Below, in pieces: positions 16,401-24,868 of a DNA stretch of 64,000 nt. Origin of the DNA: Fuerstiella marisgermanici (lineage in GTDB: Bacteria > Planctomycetota > Planctomycetia > Planctomycetales > Planctomycetaceae); NCBI RefSeq assembly GCF_001983935.1, contig NZ_CP017641.1, positions 1,674,001 to 1,738,000 of the forward strand, given 5' to 3'. The first letter of the stretch is position 1. Every line of letters begins with the position of its first letter. The position numbers were made by a program, and so were the translations under genes. The notes under the pieces were generated by a model. The model searched no databases and had not been told where the DNA came from. It saw nothing but the letters and a program-made list of their open reading frames with translations.

Positions 16401-17666
16401 ATGTCATGCGTACCACTTGGACTTGCCCCGTCTTTTGGCTTTGGCGACCGAATCGGCCTTGCTACACCTGGCCACGTCGAATCGATGAACCGGGCGGGCA
16501 GCGGCATTGAACCCATTTATCCGCAGCAGTCCATTCGCGAAATGACTCGAACTCAGCGAACCGCGCAGCAGGTCATGGACGACGCGTTGAACGGTGCAAA
16601 GGCCGCTGGCTGGAAGGGAAAAATCGGCGCGGATGCCGATCACCTGAAAACGCCGGACGACGTGGACGTCACGGCCGCCGTGGGATTCACCTTCTTTACG
16701 ATTGACCCCTCTGACGACGTCGACCAGGCGGCGGACGACTATGACGAAGCCACCGTTCGGTCGAAATTCGAATCCGTGAAGGATTTCGCCGGCTGGTATG
16801 ATTCTTATGTTGGCAAATCTGTCGGGCTGGCGACGGGTACAAAGATCGAACTGACCGAAGCGGCGTGCATGCGAGCTGCCGTCAAGTACGGGAAAGCGAT
16901 CGCTCGCGCGTTGAGCATGGGCGACTACATCAAGAAGGTTCATGAAGACGCCGGCAAAGATTACGAAATCGAACTTTCGGTCGACGAAACCGAACAGCCG
17001 ACAACCCTGGCCGAACACTACATCATCGCCGACCAGTGTCTGAAAGGCGGTATGAAACTGGTGAGTCTTGCACCGCGATTTATTGGCGATCTGGAAAAGG
17101 GAGTCGACTATAAGGGCGACCTCACAGCGCTGGAAGCGTCGCTTGGCGAACACGCCGCAGTCGCCACGTTGCTAGGCGGCTACAAGTTGAGCCTTCATTC
17201 GGGGTCGGACAAAGTTTCGATGTACTCGTTGTTGTCCAAACAAACCAAAGGGCAGTTTCATGTGAAGACGGCCGGTACCAGTTATCTGGAAGCACTGCGA
17301 GTTGTCGCTCGCCACGATGAAGCGTTGTTCCGTCAGATCATCGACTTCGGTCGCGCACACTACGACGTCGACAAAGCCACTTATCACGTTTCCGCAACGC
17401 TCGCTTCTGCGCCCGCACCGGCCGACGTCAGCGATGTGCTGGAATTGGAACGTGAATATCTGGAGTTGTGGTCGGAAGTGCCGGAAGGCAAAGGCTTCAC
17501 GAAACCCGGCCGCCAGATTCTGCATTGCACGTTCGGATCGACTCTGACAGATCCGACTCTGGGACCAGCCGTCCGGTCAGTGCTGGAAAGTCATCCGGAC
17601 ACATACACCGAAGTGCTGGCCGACCATTTTGAACGGCACTTGCGAGCGTTGCAGGCGGGAATGTAA
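16401..17666 (+). CDS. uxaE: Tagaturonate epimerase family protein (UxaE-like)
   Basis: A 421-residue protein that fits the UxaE/tagaturonate epimerase family in length and motifs. Landmarks are TRTQRTAQQVMDDAL near residue 49, AVGFTFFTIDPSDDVD near 93, the EIELSVDETEQPTT segment near 190, HYIIADQCLKGGMKLVSLAPRF near 208, LHSGSDKVSMY near 273 and FHVKTAGTSYLEALRVVA near 291. Family members interconvert D-tagaturonate and D-fructuronate in pectin-derived galacturonate degradation using a divalent metal; the conserved H, D and E residues in these blocks are candidate ligands. It is in the same orientation as the upstream dehydrogenase, 171 bases away, with repeat B between, and 10 bases before cytidine deaminase. 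Planctomycetes often degrade algal polysaccharides, so the role fits. Confidence 0.82.
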   Translation: MSCVPLGLAPSFGFGDRIGLATPGHVESMNRAGSGIEPIYPQQSIREMTRTQRTAQQVMDDALNGAKAAGWKGKIGADADHLKTPDDVDVTAAVGFTFFTIDPSDDVDQAADDYDEATVRSKFESVKDFAGWYDSYVGKSVGLATGTKIELTEAACMRAAVKYGKAIARALSMGDYIKKVHEDAGKDYEIELSVDETEQPTTLAEHYIIADQCLKGGMKLVSLAPRFIGDLEKGVDYKGDLTALEASLGEHAAVATLLGGYKLSLHSGSDKVSMYSLLSKQTKGQFHVKTAGTSYLEALRVVARHDEALFRQIIDFGRAHYDVDKATYHVSATLASAPAPADVSDVLELEREYLELWSEVPEGKGFTKPGRQILHCTFGSTLTDPTLGPAVRSVLESHPDTYTEVLADHFERHLRALQAGM

Positions 17667-17676
17667 GAGTACCAGC

Positions 17677-18102
17677 ATGTCAGGCACGTCAACACTTTCG
17701 CTGCCACCCGATTGGGAACGCCTCGTCGCCGCATCACGTAACGCGCGATCGATGGCATATGCTCCTTATTCCAACTACGCCGTGGGAGCAGCAGTGCTGA
17801 CGGACGACGGTCAGATTTTTTCAGGCTGCAATGTTGAGAACGCGTCGTACGGACTGACAGTGTGTGCGGAACGAGTGGCCGTGTGTTCGGCGGTGGCGGC
17901 CGGGTTTCAAAAGTTCGCTGCCGTCTGTGTTTCATTGACGGGGATGCCGGTGCCGTGTGGTTCCTGTCGCCAGTTCCTGAATGAGTTCAATCCACAGATG
18001 ATCGTTTTGCTCGACGACCTGGATCAGCCTGCGGAGAACTCGCCGGAATGCGTGCGGCTGTCCGACCTGTTGCCTCGCGCGTTCAAGCTGGATTCGATTT
18101 AA
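17677..18102 (+). CDS. cdd: Cytidine deaminase
   Basis: A 141-residue protein with the full homotetrameric cytidine deaminase signature. It has YAPYSNYAVGAAV (residues 28-40), SGCNVENASYG (49-59), C63-A-E65 with the catalytic glutamate, and P93-CGSC-RQ with zinc cysteines C94 and C97. The start is at the ATG 17677, 10 bases after the UxaE stop. It deaminates cytidine and deoxycytidine to uridine and deoxyuridine in pyrimidine salvage. Its 3' end overlaps the convergent pncC-like gene by 20 bases, so no terminator separates them. Confidence 0.93.
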   Translation: MSGTSTLSLPPDWERLVAASRNARSMAYAPYSNYAVGAAVLTDDGQIFSGCNVENASYGLTVCAERVAVCSAVAAGFQKFAAVCVSLTGMPVPCGSCRQFLNEFNPQMIVLLDDLDQPAENSPECVRLSDLLPRAFKLDSI

Positions 18103-18616
18103 CAGCGTCCACGCAGAACTGCATAACCAACCGCACCGCCATTGCCTGGCGTCGCTGTCGTAGCTCAACTTCATCGTTGAGCGAAGGCAGCAATTCGTCC
18201 AGAAGCAAACATTTCGACACAAGCGTGGGCTCGCCGTTTGTTCGGATCGCTACCGTCGACCATGCAGTTCCGTCCTGTTCCGGCGGCGCGTCGGGGCCGA
18301 GGTGGCCGGTGACACTGGCGGCGATCGTTGCGTGCGGTGTCAATTGAAGAACGCCGCTGGCCATCTGCTGGCTGACGATTTCGCTAACCGGACCAGGATT
18401 CTGCAGCAGATCGGCATCTACGTCCAGCCAGGCGGACTTTGTTGCCAGTTGATACACAACAGCGGAGCCAGCCAGCCATTGTGAGATGCCTGGAATTCTT
18501 CCCAAAGTTGCGGCGATCAGACCCGCCGTACAACTTTCGGCGAATACAATTTGATGTCCGGTTAGCTGCAATTGTTGCTGCAACCGGGCCGCTATTTCAT
18601 CGTTCGTAACCGTCAT
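18083..18616 (-). CDS. pncC: CinA C-terminal domain protein / NMN amidohydrolase
   Basis: A 177-residue stand-alone CinA-C domain. AESCTAGLIAATLGRIPG (residues 26-43) holds the family catalytic Ser (S28). GSAVVYQLATKSAWLDV, GPVSEIVSQQMASG and the ASVTGHLGPDA loop are all conserved. The family converts nicotinamide mononucleotide to nicotinate mononucleotide and ammonia (NAD recycling), and stand-alone versions are called PncC. The GHLGPDAPPEQDG loop differs from the usual GIAGPxGG and may alter activity. Its start is 17 bases from the start of the divergent nucleotidyltransferase, which probably acts on the same metabolites. Confidence 0.9.
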   Translation of the reverse strand: MTVTNDEIAARLQQQLQLTGHQIVFAESCTAGLIAATLGRIPGISQWLAGSAVVYQLATKSAWLDVDADLLQNPGPVSEIVSQQMASGVLQLTPHATIAASVTGHLGPDAPPEQDGTAWSTVAIRTNGEPTLVSKCLLLDELLPSLNDEVELRQRRQAMAVRLVMQFCVDAVKSNPA

Positions 18617-18633
18617 GATGTTTTCCCGAGTCC

Positions 18634-19263
18634 ATGCCTGATCGCGACAATTGTTTTAAACTTCTGTTGCCGCAGGCCGAAACGCCGATTGTGGTGTATC
18701 AAAATGGGCGAGCCACGTCAGGCATGCAGCGTTTGGACCAGGTTGCCGTGCTTCCGGGATCGTTTAACCCGTTGCACGCAGGGCACCGTCGCTTGAAAGC
18801 CGTGGCGGAAGAGAAACTCGGGCGTCAGGTCGTTTTCGAATTGTCGATCGCGAATGCGGAGAAGCCGTCGCTGAATGTCGCAGATGTTCGGCAGCGATTG
18901 CGACAGTTTCACGACGATTCAATCGCGGTGACTCAGGCACCTTTGTTTCAGCAGAAAGCGAGCTTGTTTCCGGGCTGTTGTTTTGTTGTCGGATTCGACA
19001 CTGCCAGGCGAGTCCTCGATCCGCGTTTTTACGACAACGACGTTCTAAAACTACGTGATTGCCTGCAGTTGTTTCGAGAGTCCGGCCATTCGTTTCTGGT
19101 GGCAGGCCGGGTTAATCATCGCGGGGACTTCTGCGGCGTTGAAGAACTTTCTGTGCCGAACGAGTTTCAAGCGATGTTTGTCGGCATCGCGGCGACGGAC
19201 TTTCGCGAAGATGTCAGCTCGACGCGGCTTCGCAGAGAACACGGTGAAGCTGCCGACGGATGA
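18634..19263 (+). CDS. Cytidylyltransferase-like nucleotidyltransferase (NaMN/NMN adenylyltransferase-like)
   Basis: A 209-residue protein of the HIGH-motif nucleotidyltransferase superfamily. The nucleotide loop is P41-GSFNPLHAGH51, and the C-terminal SSTRLR matches the ISSTxIR motif of adenylyltransferases. The middle contains a CCFVVGFDTARRVLDPRFY segment, resembling the GxD-x-A substrate strand of nicotinate/nicotinamide mononucleotide adenylyltransferases. An N-terminal extension of about 38 residues precedes the usual fold. An internal ATG at 18724 would give a more typical start, but the extension looks coding. It is divergent from pncC. NMN deamidation followed by adenylylation would form NAD salvage, which is the functional inference. 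Confidence 0.82.
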   Translation: MPDRDNCFKLLLPQAETPIVVYQNGRATSGMQRLDQVAVLPGSFNPLHAGHRRLKAVAEEKLGRQVVFELSIANAEKPSLNVADVRQRLRQFHDDSIAVTQAPLFQQKASLFPGCCFVVGFDTARRVLDPRFYDNDVLKLRDCLQLFRESGHSFLVAGRVNHRGDFCGVEELSVPNEFQAMFVGIAATDFREDVSSTRLRREHGEAADG

Positions 19264-19620
19264 TGCAAACGAATGTCATCGGCTTTCGACAGGTGGTCAT
19301 GCCGACCGCAGATTTCTCCCAGCTTCCTCAACCGATTCCCCTTGCCAAATTCAGACGGCGGTGAGAAAAATAAGGCAACCGGCTGAATCCACCGGTCAAT
19401 TCAGGCAATTCTCGCAATATACGCCGTAAACTTACGGGTATTGATAAGCTACGGCAACCAGTGAAGTGGGGAACAAAATCACATAGAATTCCCTGTAAGG
19501 TTCGGAAAGGCAATAATGTCATAAGGCCGAACTAACACATAGCTTATATGATATCTTGCGCCGCCGGGCCGCTGCTGCCACGAATCCATTCGCCCGCACG
19601 TGAGTTCACGAAGGTACAAC
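19264..19620. other. Intergenic region upstream of the dsbD-like gene
   Basis: A 357-base gap with no convincing gene. The last 90 bases are AT-richer than their surroundings and contain TATATGATAT at about 19547-19556, which could be a -10 element for the following gene; no matching -35 stands out. An AAGGT ribosome site lies just before the ATG at 19621. Confidence 0.4.
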
Positions 19621-22263
19621 ATGCTTCGATACTTCACCCCTCTGATGCTTTGCTGCGCGATGCCGTTTTTGGCGATCGCTGACGAAAACCTGCCCAATCT
19701 GTTTGACGGCGGATTCAACGTTGGTCCGGCCGGCGCTATGGATGGGGTCAAGATTTCTGCCAAGCTGGTGCCCGTTTCCCAGACGTCCGTGGACGTCGAG
19801 GTGACCGTACTGGTGCCCCCGAATCACTACATCTACTCGACGAATCCGTCATTCGGTGCGGCGACAACGATCAAACTGAAGGCTCCTGCTGGTTTTGAAA
19901 ACGTCGGCGCAATCCGAGCTGATCATCCGCCGAAGAAGGTCAAAGACCAGTATCTGGGCGACGTCGAAAAATTCTTCGGCAAAGTGACATGGACGCAGCG
20001 GATTCGTTCGGCGGCGGGAACGCTGCAGCCAGGTTTGCAGATCTCCGGTGAGTTAAGTGGACAGTATTGTTCTGCCGGTGAAGACGGGCGGTGCAACATT
20101 ATCCGCAAAGAGAAGTTCGCAGCGTCGCTGCCGGTCGATTTCAATGCGGCAACTTTACCTGCGGAAACCGTCAGCTCTACGGGAGGCTCTGAGGCCGCTC
20201 TGACGTCATCGCCTGGCAACACGCAAACAGTCGTGCCCAAAATGCGCATGCCGGGCGGAGGACAGGAAGCTCCGATTCGCTATGAAGTGTCGCTCACGCC
20301 CAAAGACGCCCAAATCGGCGACGAAGTGAAACTGGCCGTGAAAGCAACCATCAGCCCGTCTTACCACACATTTTCCGTGACTCAAACGGGACTCGGCGGC
20401 GAACCGACGACGATTGACCTCAGCGATATTCGCGGTCTTGAGCCCGTCGGTCAGACAACGTTTCAGCCGTCAACCCCGCCGGAAATCGAACGACCGCTGC
20501 CGGATATGGTGCTGGAAACTCACCACGACACGGTCACGTGGACCCGACGCTTTACGCTCACTCACGCAGCGGCCAGCGTAAAGGGCAGCATCAAGTTTCA
20601 GGTGTGTGACGCTAAGAACTGTCAGCCCGGCCCGAAAACAGACTTCGCCGTGAACATCGGCGATCCCACAGTCACGCCGACCGCCAACCTGGCGATGGAA
20701 GCAAGCGACGGAGTCGACAACAACCCAGCAGGTGCCGACAGTGTCTTGACGCTGGCCGGACTCGGGCCATTCATTATCTCAGCCTTTGGTGCCGGATTCC
20801 TCGCACTGTTAACGCCGTGCGTGTTTCCGATGATTCCGATCACCGTCAGCTACTTTCTGAAGCAGGGTGAAGAACGACCGGGTTCGACGTTGAAGCTGGC
20901 GATCATTTATTGTTTGGGGATCATCGGTGCCTTCACAATTTTAGGACTGCTAGTAGCCGTCATCGTCGGCCCCGGCGCACTGCAAGCGCTGGCCAACGGA
21001 CCGTGGCTGAACCTCGCTTTCGCGGGCATCTTCATTCTGTTTGCGTTGATGCTGATGGGCATGTTTGAAATCCAGATCCCGTCATGGGTACTGAATTGGT
21101 CTTCACGCAAACAGGACAGCGGCGGGATTGTCGGCGTCCTGTTCATGGCCGTGACGTTCACACTGGTTTCCTTCACGTGTACATTCGCATTCGTCGGTTC
21201 ATTGCTGGCGTTGGCCGCAGATGGAACATTCATGAAGCCCATCGTGGGGATGCTGGCCTTTTCCACAGCATTCGCGTCTCCGTTTTTCGTGCTGGCGATG
21301 TTCCCTGCCATGCTTCAGAAACTGCCCAAGAGCGGCGGTTGGATGAATTCCGTGAAGGTGACGCTGGGACTGTTAGAACTGGTGATTGTGGCCAAGTTCC
21401 TAAGCGTCGCTGACGTCGGCTTCAGCCCGAATGGTATGCCTCGCTTTCTGGACTTCTCACTGGTGATCGGCATGTGGATTGCCATCACAGCGGTCACCGG
21501 CGCTTACCTGCTGGGACTATACCGGATGCCACACGATACGCCCGGAAATTCGGTGGGCGCAATCAGATGTCTATTCGCCATCGGCTTCCTCGGGATTTCT
21601 GCCTACATGAGCATCGGACTGGTCGGCGCGCGTGCTCCCAGCGGTGTCATCTGGCAGCAAATTGCAGCCTTCGCGCCTCAACGATTCGACAAGCCAGCTG
21701 GCGGTGGCGGCGGTGGTCACGAGGGACTCGACTTTTCGCTGGACTTCGATGAAGCCGTGGTTTCTGCATCTGAAGCGAACCGTCCGCTGTTTGTCGACAT
21801 CACGGGAATTAATTGTCACAACTGCCGAGTGATGGAGCAGACGGTGTTGTCACAGCAGAGTATTCAAACGATCCTTGAAGAACTCGAACTGGTGCAGCTC
21901 TACACCGACAGCGTGCCGATTGACAAAAGCCCCGAAGAACGTGAACGACTGCTAGAGCGAAACCTGAAACTACAGGACGAGCTGGTCGGTCACACGGGAA
22001 TCCCAACCTACGCGGTTGTGAGCCCGGATGGCAAAAAAATCCTGTCTTTGGTCAGCGGTCAGAAAAGTGCCGATGAGTTCGCTAAGTTTCTGAAGGCCGG
22101 CATTTCCAAATGGAAGTCCGCAGGCGATGCCACTAGCGCAATGGAACGAACAGCGACAGCCGATCCCCGCGGTGCTGGTACATCTGGGATTCGGCTTGGT
22201 GGGTTGGGCTACGGAAGCGGTCAATCCAACGACGCCGTCACACAAACCAGCTTTCAGCCGTAG
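19621..22263 (+). CDS. dsbD: DsbD-type thiol:disulfide interchange protein
   Basis: An 880-residue membrane protein with a signal peptide (LRYFTPLMLCCAMPFLAIA). Two DsbD-N-like beta domains follow (about 20-190 and 215-345), the first with the conserved QYCSAGEDGRC loop and the second with CDAKNCQPG. A multi-span core (about 375-690) carries its paired cysteines in LTPC400VFPMIP and FTC520TFAFVG. The C-terminal thioredoxin domain has C732-HN-C735. The family moves electrons from cytoplasmic thioredoxin to periplasmic proteins. E. coli DsbD has one N-domain, so the duplication here is notable, as is CHNC instead of CVAC. The start at 19621 has an AAGGT site. The Gly-rich stretch before the thioredoxin domain is a linker. 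Confidence 0.9.
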   Translation: MLRYFTPLMLCCAMPFLAIADENLPNLFDGGFNVGPAGAMDGVKISAKLVPVSQTSVDVEVTVLVPPNHYIYSTNPSFGAATTIKLKAPAGFENVGAIRADHPPKKVKDQYLGDVEKFFGKVTWTQRIRSAAGTLQPGLQISGELSGQYCSAGEDGRCNIIRKEKFAASLPVDFNAATLPAETVSSTGGSEAALTSSPGNTQTVVPKMRMPGGGQEAPIRYEVSLTPKDAQIGDEVKLAVKATISPSYHTFSVTQTGLGGEPTTIDLSDIRGLEPVGQTTFQPSTPPEIERPLPDMVLETHHDTVTWTRRFTLTHAAASVKGSIKFQVCDAKNCQPGPKTDFAVNIGDPTVTPTANLAMEASDGVDNNPAGADSVLTLAGLGPFIISAFGAGFLALLTPCVFPMIPITVSYFLKQGEERPGSTLKLAIIYCLGIIGAFTILGLLVAVIVGPGALQALANGPWLNLAFAGIFILFALMLMGMFEIQIPSWVLNWSSRKQDSGGIVGVLFMAVTFTLVSFTCTFAFVGSLLALAADGTFMKPIVGMLAFSTAFASPFFVLAMFPAMLQKLPKSGGWMNSVKVTLGLLELVIVAKFLSVADVGFSPNGMPRFLDFSLVIGMWIAITAVTGAYLLGLYRMPHDTPGNSVGAIRCLFAIGFLGISAYMSIGLVGARAPSGVIWQQIAAFAPQRFDKPAGGGGGGHEGLDFSLDFDEAVVSASEANRPLFVDITGINCHNCRVMEQTVLSQQSIQTILEELELVQLYTDSVPIDKSPEERERLLERNLKLQDELVGHTGIPTYAVVSPDGKKILSLVSGQKSADEFAKFLKAGISKWKSAGDATSAMERTATADPRGAGTSGIRLGGLGYGSGQSNDAVTQTSFQP

Positions 22264-22310
22264 TCGCCTTGTGATCGCGAAGATTGCTGGCAGTACGGAT
22301 TCAGCGGTTT

Positions 22311-22367
22311 GTGGCCCGACTCTCCGAGTCGGGGTGTTGACCTCGCCGACTCGGAGAGTCGGGCCAC
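22311..22367. repeat. Perfect 22-base inverted repeat with nested hairpins
   Basis: The left arm 22311-22332 (GTGGCCCGACTCTCCGAGTC, then GG) is the exact reverse complement of the right arm 22346-22367, with a 13-base loop. Each arm also folds alone: CCGACTC pairs with GAGTCGG around TCC or GGA. This gives either one long hairpin or two short ones. It lies between the convergent dsbD and DUF3467 genes, 48 bases past the dsbD stop, and lacks a T-run. It resembles REP/BIME-type intergenic palindromes. Confidence 0.85.
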
Positions 22368-22419
22368 AATTTGTCCTCAACTGCTGATCAGCGTTGTTCG
22401 AGACCACACTACACAAAAG

Positions 22420-22452
22420 AAGCCCGGCATTTTTGACATGCCGGGCTTTTCT
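22420..22452. terminator. Bidirectional intrinsic terminator
   Basis: An 11-base perfect stem, AAGCCCGGCAT (22420-22430) with ATGCCGGGCTT (22438-22448), around a 7-base loop. It is followed by T residues on the plus strand and preceded by an A-rich run (22412-22420), giving Ts on the minus strand. Placed between convergent dsbD and DUF3467, it can end both transcripts. Confidence 0.88.
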
Positions 22453-22458
22453 GTGCGC

Positions 22459-23124
22459 CTAATTGTTTTCCGGGTGGTAGCCGTACGGTGGTTCGTCCGG
22501 CGGCGGATCGGGCGGGGGTGGCGGTGAACCCGGTGGCTGGCCCTGCGGTTTTTGTTGGAATTGCTGGAACGAATGCTTCAGCGAATCCAGCAGCCGTTTC
22601 GCGTTCGGAGCCGCCACGAAGACTCGGCTGGACACGGCCGACCTCGGGAAAAAGGTCGTGATGAAGTCCAATGAGAATTCAGAGGCCGTGTGACCAATCA
22701 TCACCGCGTTGGCATAGACGCCGGACATCGTTTCTTCCGAAAGCTTCAACTGGTCGTATAAGTCCTGCGCCGACTGTTTGGGCGCATCGGGCGGCGGCAC
22801 GGGTGGTGTGGGCAGCAGGATTGGGCCGAACCGGTCTTCGTGTTTGCGGATGTTTTCCTGCAGTGCCTGAATGAACTGAGCCACCACGGCGGGAGGCATG
22901 ATGATTCTGGCGGCCACCTGCTGCGGCTGTTGCATTCGCAGCAAAAAGTCGACGATGAATTCGTGCTGGCCCTGCAGAACGACGGCTCCGGTACTAAAAA
23001 TACCGCGAGCGACATGGGCGGGCACCAGCGCGCCGACGTGGCTGTGCCGGACTTCCTGACTTTGTGGCTGATCGGGCGAGTTTTCGTTCTCGTTTTCGTC
23101 GTAATTCGGGGGATCGTCTGACAT
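22459..23124 (-). CDS. DUF3467 family protein
   Basis: A 221-residue soluble protein. The central SGVYANAVMIGHTASEFSLDF segment followed by FITTFFPRSAVSSRVFV is the DUF3467 signature. Here the protein carries an additional N-terminal half (HVGALVPAHVARGIFSTGAVV, then VDFLLRMQQPQQVAARIIMPPAVVAQFIQAL) that reads like a second copy of the same domain. Both ends are low complexity: an acidic DENENENSPDQPQS start and a Pro-rich GSPPPPPDPPPDEPP tail. The ATG at 23124 (MSDDPPNY) is preferred over the 23232 frame. DUF3467 proteins occur across bacteria with no established function. It ends at the shared terminator. Confidence 0.85.
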   Translation of the reverse strand: MSDDPPNYDENENENSPDQPQSQEVRHSHVGALVPAHVARGIFSTGAVVLQGQHEFIVDFLLRMQQPQQVAARIIMPPAVVAQFIQALQENIRKHEDRFGPILLPTPPVPPPDAPKQSAQDLYDQLKLSEETMSGVYANAVMIGHTASEFSLDFITTFFPRSAVSSRVFVAAPNAKRLLDSLKHSFQQFQQKPQGQPPGSPPPPPDPPPDEPPYGYHPENN

Positions 23125-23336
23125 GTACGAAGGTTCTATTTCTGGCTGGCAGGGCAGCGAACGCGGAAATGATGTCGAAACACGCCCTAAGTCTAACGGG
23201 AAGTCATGTGAAAGACAGCGGCCGTTGCACATCCGCTGGAGTTTTGGCGGCTAACTGCTAACCTCCGCAGTTCGGATCGCGATGCCGTGACCCGACCTTC
23301 CGTGACGCTAACTGACTCAGCTGCTGAGACATCGAA

Positions 23337-23672
23337 GTGACCATCTTCACCAAAATTACTAATCGCGAAATACCAGCGGATATCGTTTATGAAGACGACC
23401 TGTGCCTCGCCTTTCGCGACGTTAATCCGCAGGCGCCAACTCACGTGCTGCTGATCCCTAAGAAGCCGCTCGTGTCACTCGATAGTTTCGCAGAAGAAGA
23501 TTCTGCTCTGGCCGCGCATTTGTTATTGAAGGTGCCGAAAATCGCCGCTGACCTTGGCCTAAGCAACGGCTATCGGACGGTGATTAACACAGGCGAAGAA
23601 GGAGGGCAGACGGTTTTCCATCTTCACATTCACATCCTCGGCGGAAGGAACCTCGACTGGCCGCCTGGCTAA
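23337..23672 (+). CDS. HIT (histidine triad) family nucleotide hydrolase
   Basis: A 111-residue protein of the HINT branch. It has FTKITNREIPADIVYEDD at the start, FRDVNPQAPTHVLLIPKKP in the middle and the catalytic triad H95-L-H97-I-H99 in QTVFHLHIHILGG. Start is GTG at 23337; no ATG fits. HINT proteins hydrolyse purine nucleoside phosphoramidates and acyl-adenylates, and are housekeeping enzymes of normal length about 110-120. It precedes the DUF3500 gene in the same direction. Confidence 0.93.
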   Translation: MTIFTKITNREIPADIVYEDDLCLAFRDVNPQAPTHVLLIPKKPLVSLDSFAEEDSALAAHLLLKVPKIAADLGLSNGYRTVINTGEEGGQTVFHLHIHILGGRNLDWPPG

Positions 23673-23807
23673 ACGCTGTTTCGCTGGACACCGGTTTTAG
23701 CGGTGAGATCCTCCATCTGCCGTTGAACTGTTGGGACAGGAAGCCCCACCCCAAAATCCACACCCCATTTGTATCTCACCGCCCGAATCTCAGAGAGTCT
23801 CTGCCCA

Positions 23808-24839
23808 ATGCCAAACACACCTCGACGGCTTGTTGCCACCACTCTTTCGCTGTTTGCCATTCTTGGCGCCACAGCCTGCCACGCTTTCGAAACGGAAGCT
23901 CAACCAGGAGCCGCGATGGCTCAATCGGCGGCACGTTTTCTGGAGACGCTGGACTACAGCCAAAAACTTCAGGCCACGTTTAGCTACGAAGATCCTGAGC
24001 GTATCAATTGGCACTTCATTCCGCGCGAACGAAAAGGCGTGGGCCTGTGGGACCTGAAAGGTGCTGCGTTCGATTCTGCCAATGCACTGGTCGCGTCAGG
24101 ACTGACGGCAGCTGGCTACCAAACGGTGTTGCAGGTGCGAAGCCTGGAAGAAGTGCTGTATCTATTCGAAGGAGGTGACGAAGCAGAACGCCGCACGAAA
24201 CGACATCCTCACAAATACTATATCAGCATCTTCGGTAATCCGGCTGGCAAGTCAGTCTGGGGCTGGCGGTTTGAAGGTCATCATCTGTCGCTGAACTTCA
24301 GCATTAAAAACGGAAAGATCATCAGCAGTACTCCGGAATTTATCGGAGCGAACCCCGGGCAGATCGATGCCGGACCGGGCCGCATACTGCGAGTGCTCGG
24401 CAAACGAGAAGACGTTGCTCGACAGCTTCTGAAGGCCGCACCGGACGATCAGCAGTCGAAGTTATGGCTGTCAAAAGAAGCGCCAAACGACATTCGCGGT
24501 GGTGGGATCGCTCAACCTGTGGTTGATGACGCAAAGGGAGTTCGCTACGCCGATATGACACCTGAACAGCAGAAGCTGTTAAAGGATCTGTTGGCCGAGT
24601 ACCTGACCGCGATGCCTGCGACAGTTGTGAAGCAACGTATGCAGCAGATTAACAAGGGCGGCATGGACGACGTTCACTTTGCCTGGTGGGGCGGTTCAGA
24701 ATTGAACGAGCCACATCACTACGTCGTGCAGGGCCCGACCTTCATTATCGAGTACAACAACACTCAAAACAGCGCCAATCACGTGCACGCCATCTGGCGA
24801 AACCTGGCTGGGGATTTCAACCTGCCAGCCACCGAATAG
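23808..24839 (+). CDS. DUF3500 family secreted protein
   Basis: A 343-residue protein with a signal peptide (RRLVATTLSLFAILGATACHA). The mature part carries DUF3500 hallmarks: INWHFIPRERKGVGLWDL near residue 68, YYISIFGNPAGKSVWGWRFEGHHLSLNF near 140, TPEFIGANPG near 180, and HFAWWGGSELNEPHHYVVQGP plus FIIEYNNTQNSANHVHAIWRN near the C-terminus. The many His, Trp and Glu residues in the last motifs suggest a metal- or ligand-binding surface, but no activity is known to me for the family. It lies 29 bases upstream of the M16 pair and may be co-transcribed with it. Confidence 0.87.
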   Translation: MPNTPRRLVATTLSLFAILGATACHAFETEAQPGAAMAQSAARFLETLDYSQKLQATFSYEDPERINWHFIPRERKGVGLWDLKGAAFDSANALVASGLTAAGYQTVLQVRSLEEVLYLFEGGDEAERRTKRHPHKYYISIFGNPAGKSVWGWRFEGHHLSLNFSIKNGKIISSTPEFIGANPGQIDAGPGRILRVLGKREDVARQLLKAAPDDQQSKLWLSKEAPNDIRGGGIAQPVVDDAKGVRYADMTPEQQKLLKDLLAEYLTAMPATVVKQRMQQINKGGMDDVHFAWWGGSELNEPHHYVVQGPTFIIEYNNTQNSANHVHAIWRNLAGDFNLPATE

Positions 24840-24868
24840 ATCAAACCCGGGGAAGACCAAACCGCTTT

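Noticed and set aside
16404-17153. 249-codon minus-strand frame across the uxaE-like gene
   Set aside because: It is antisense to a gene with strong family motifs and shows no motif or ribosome site of its own.
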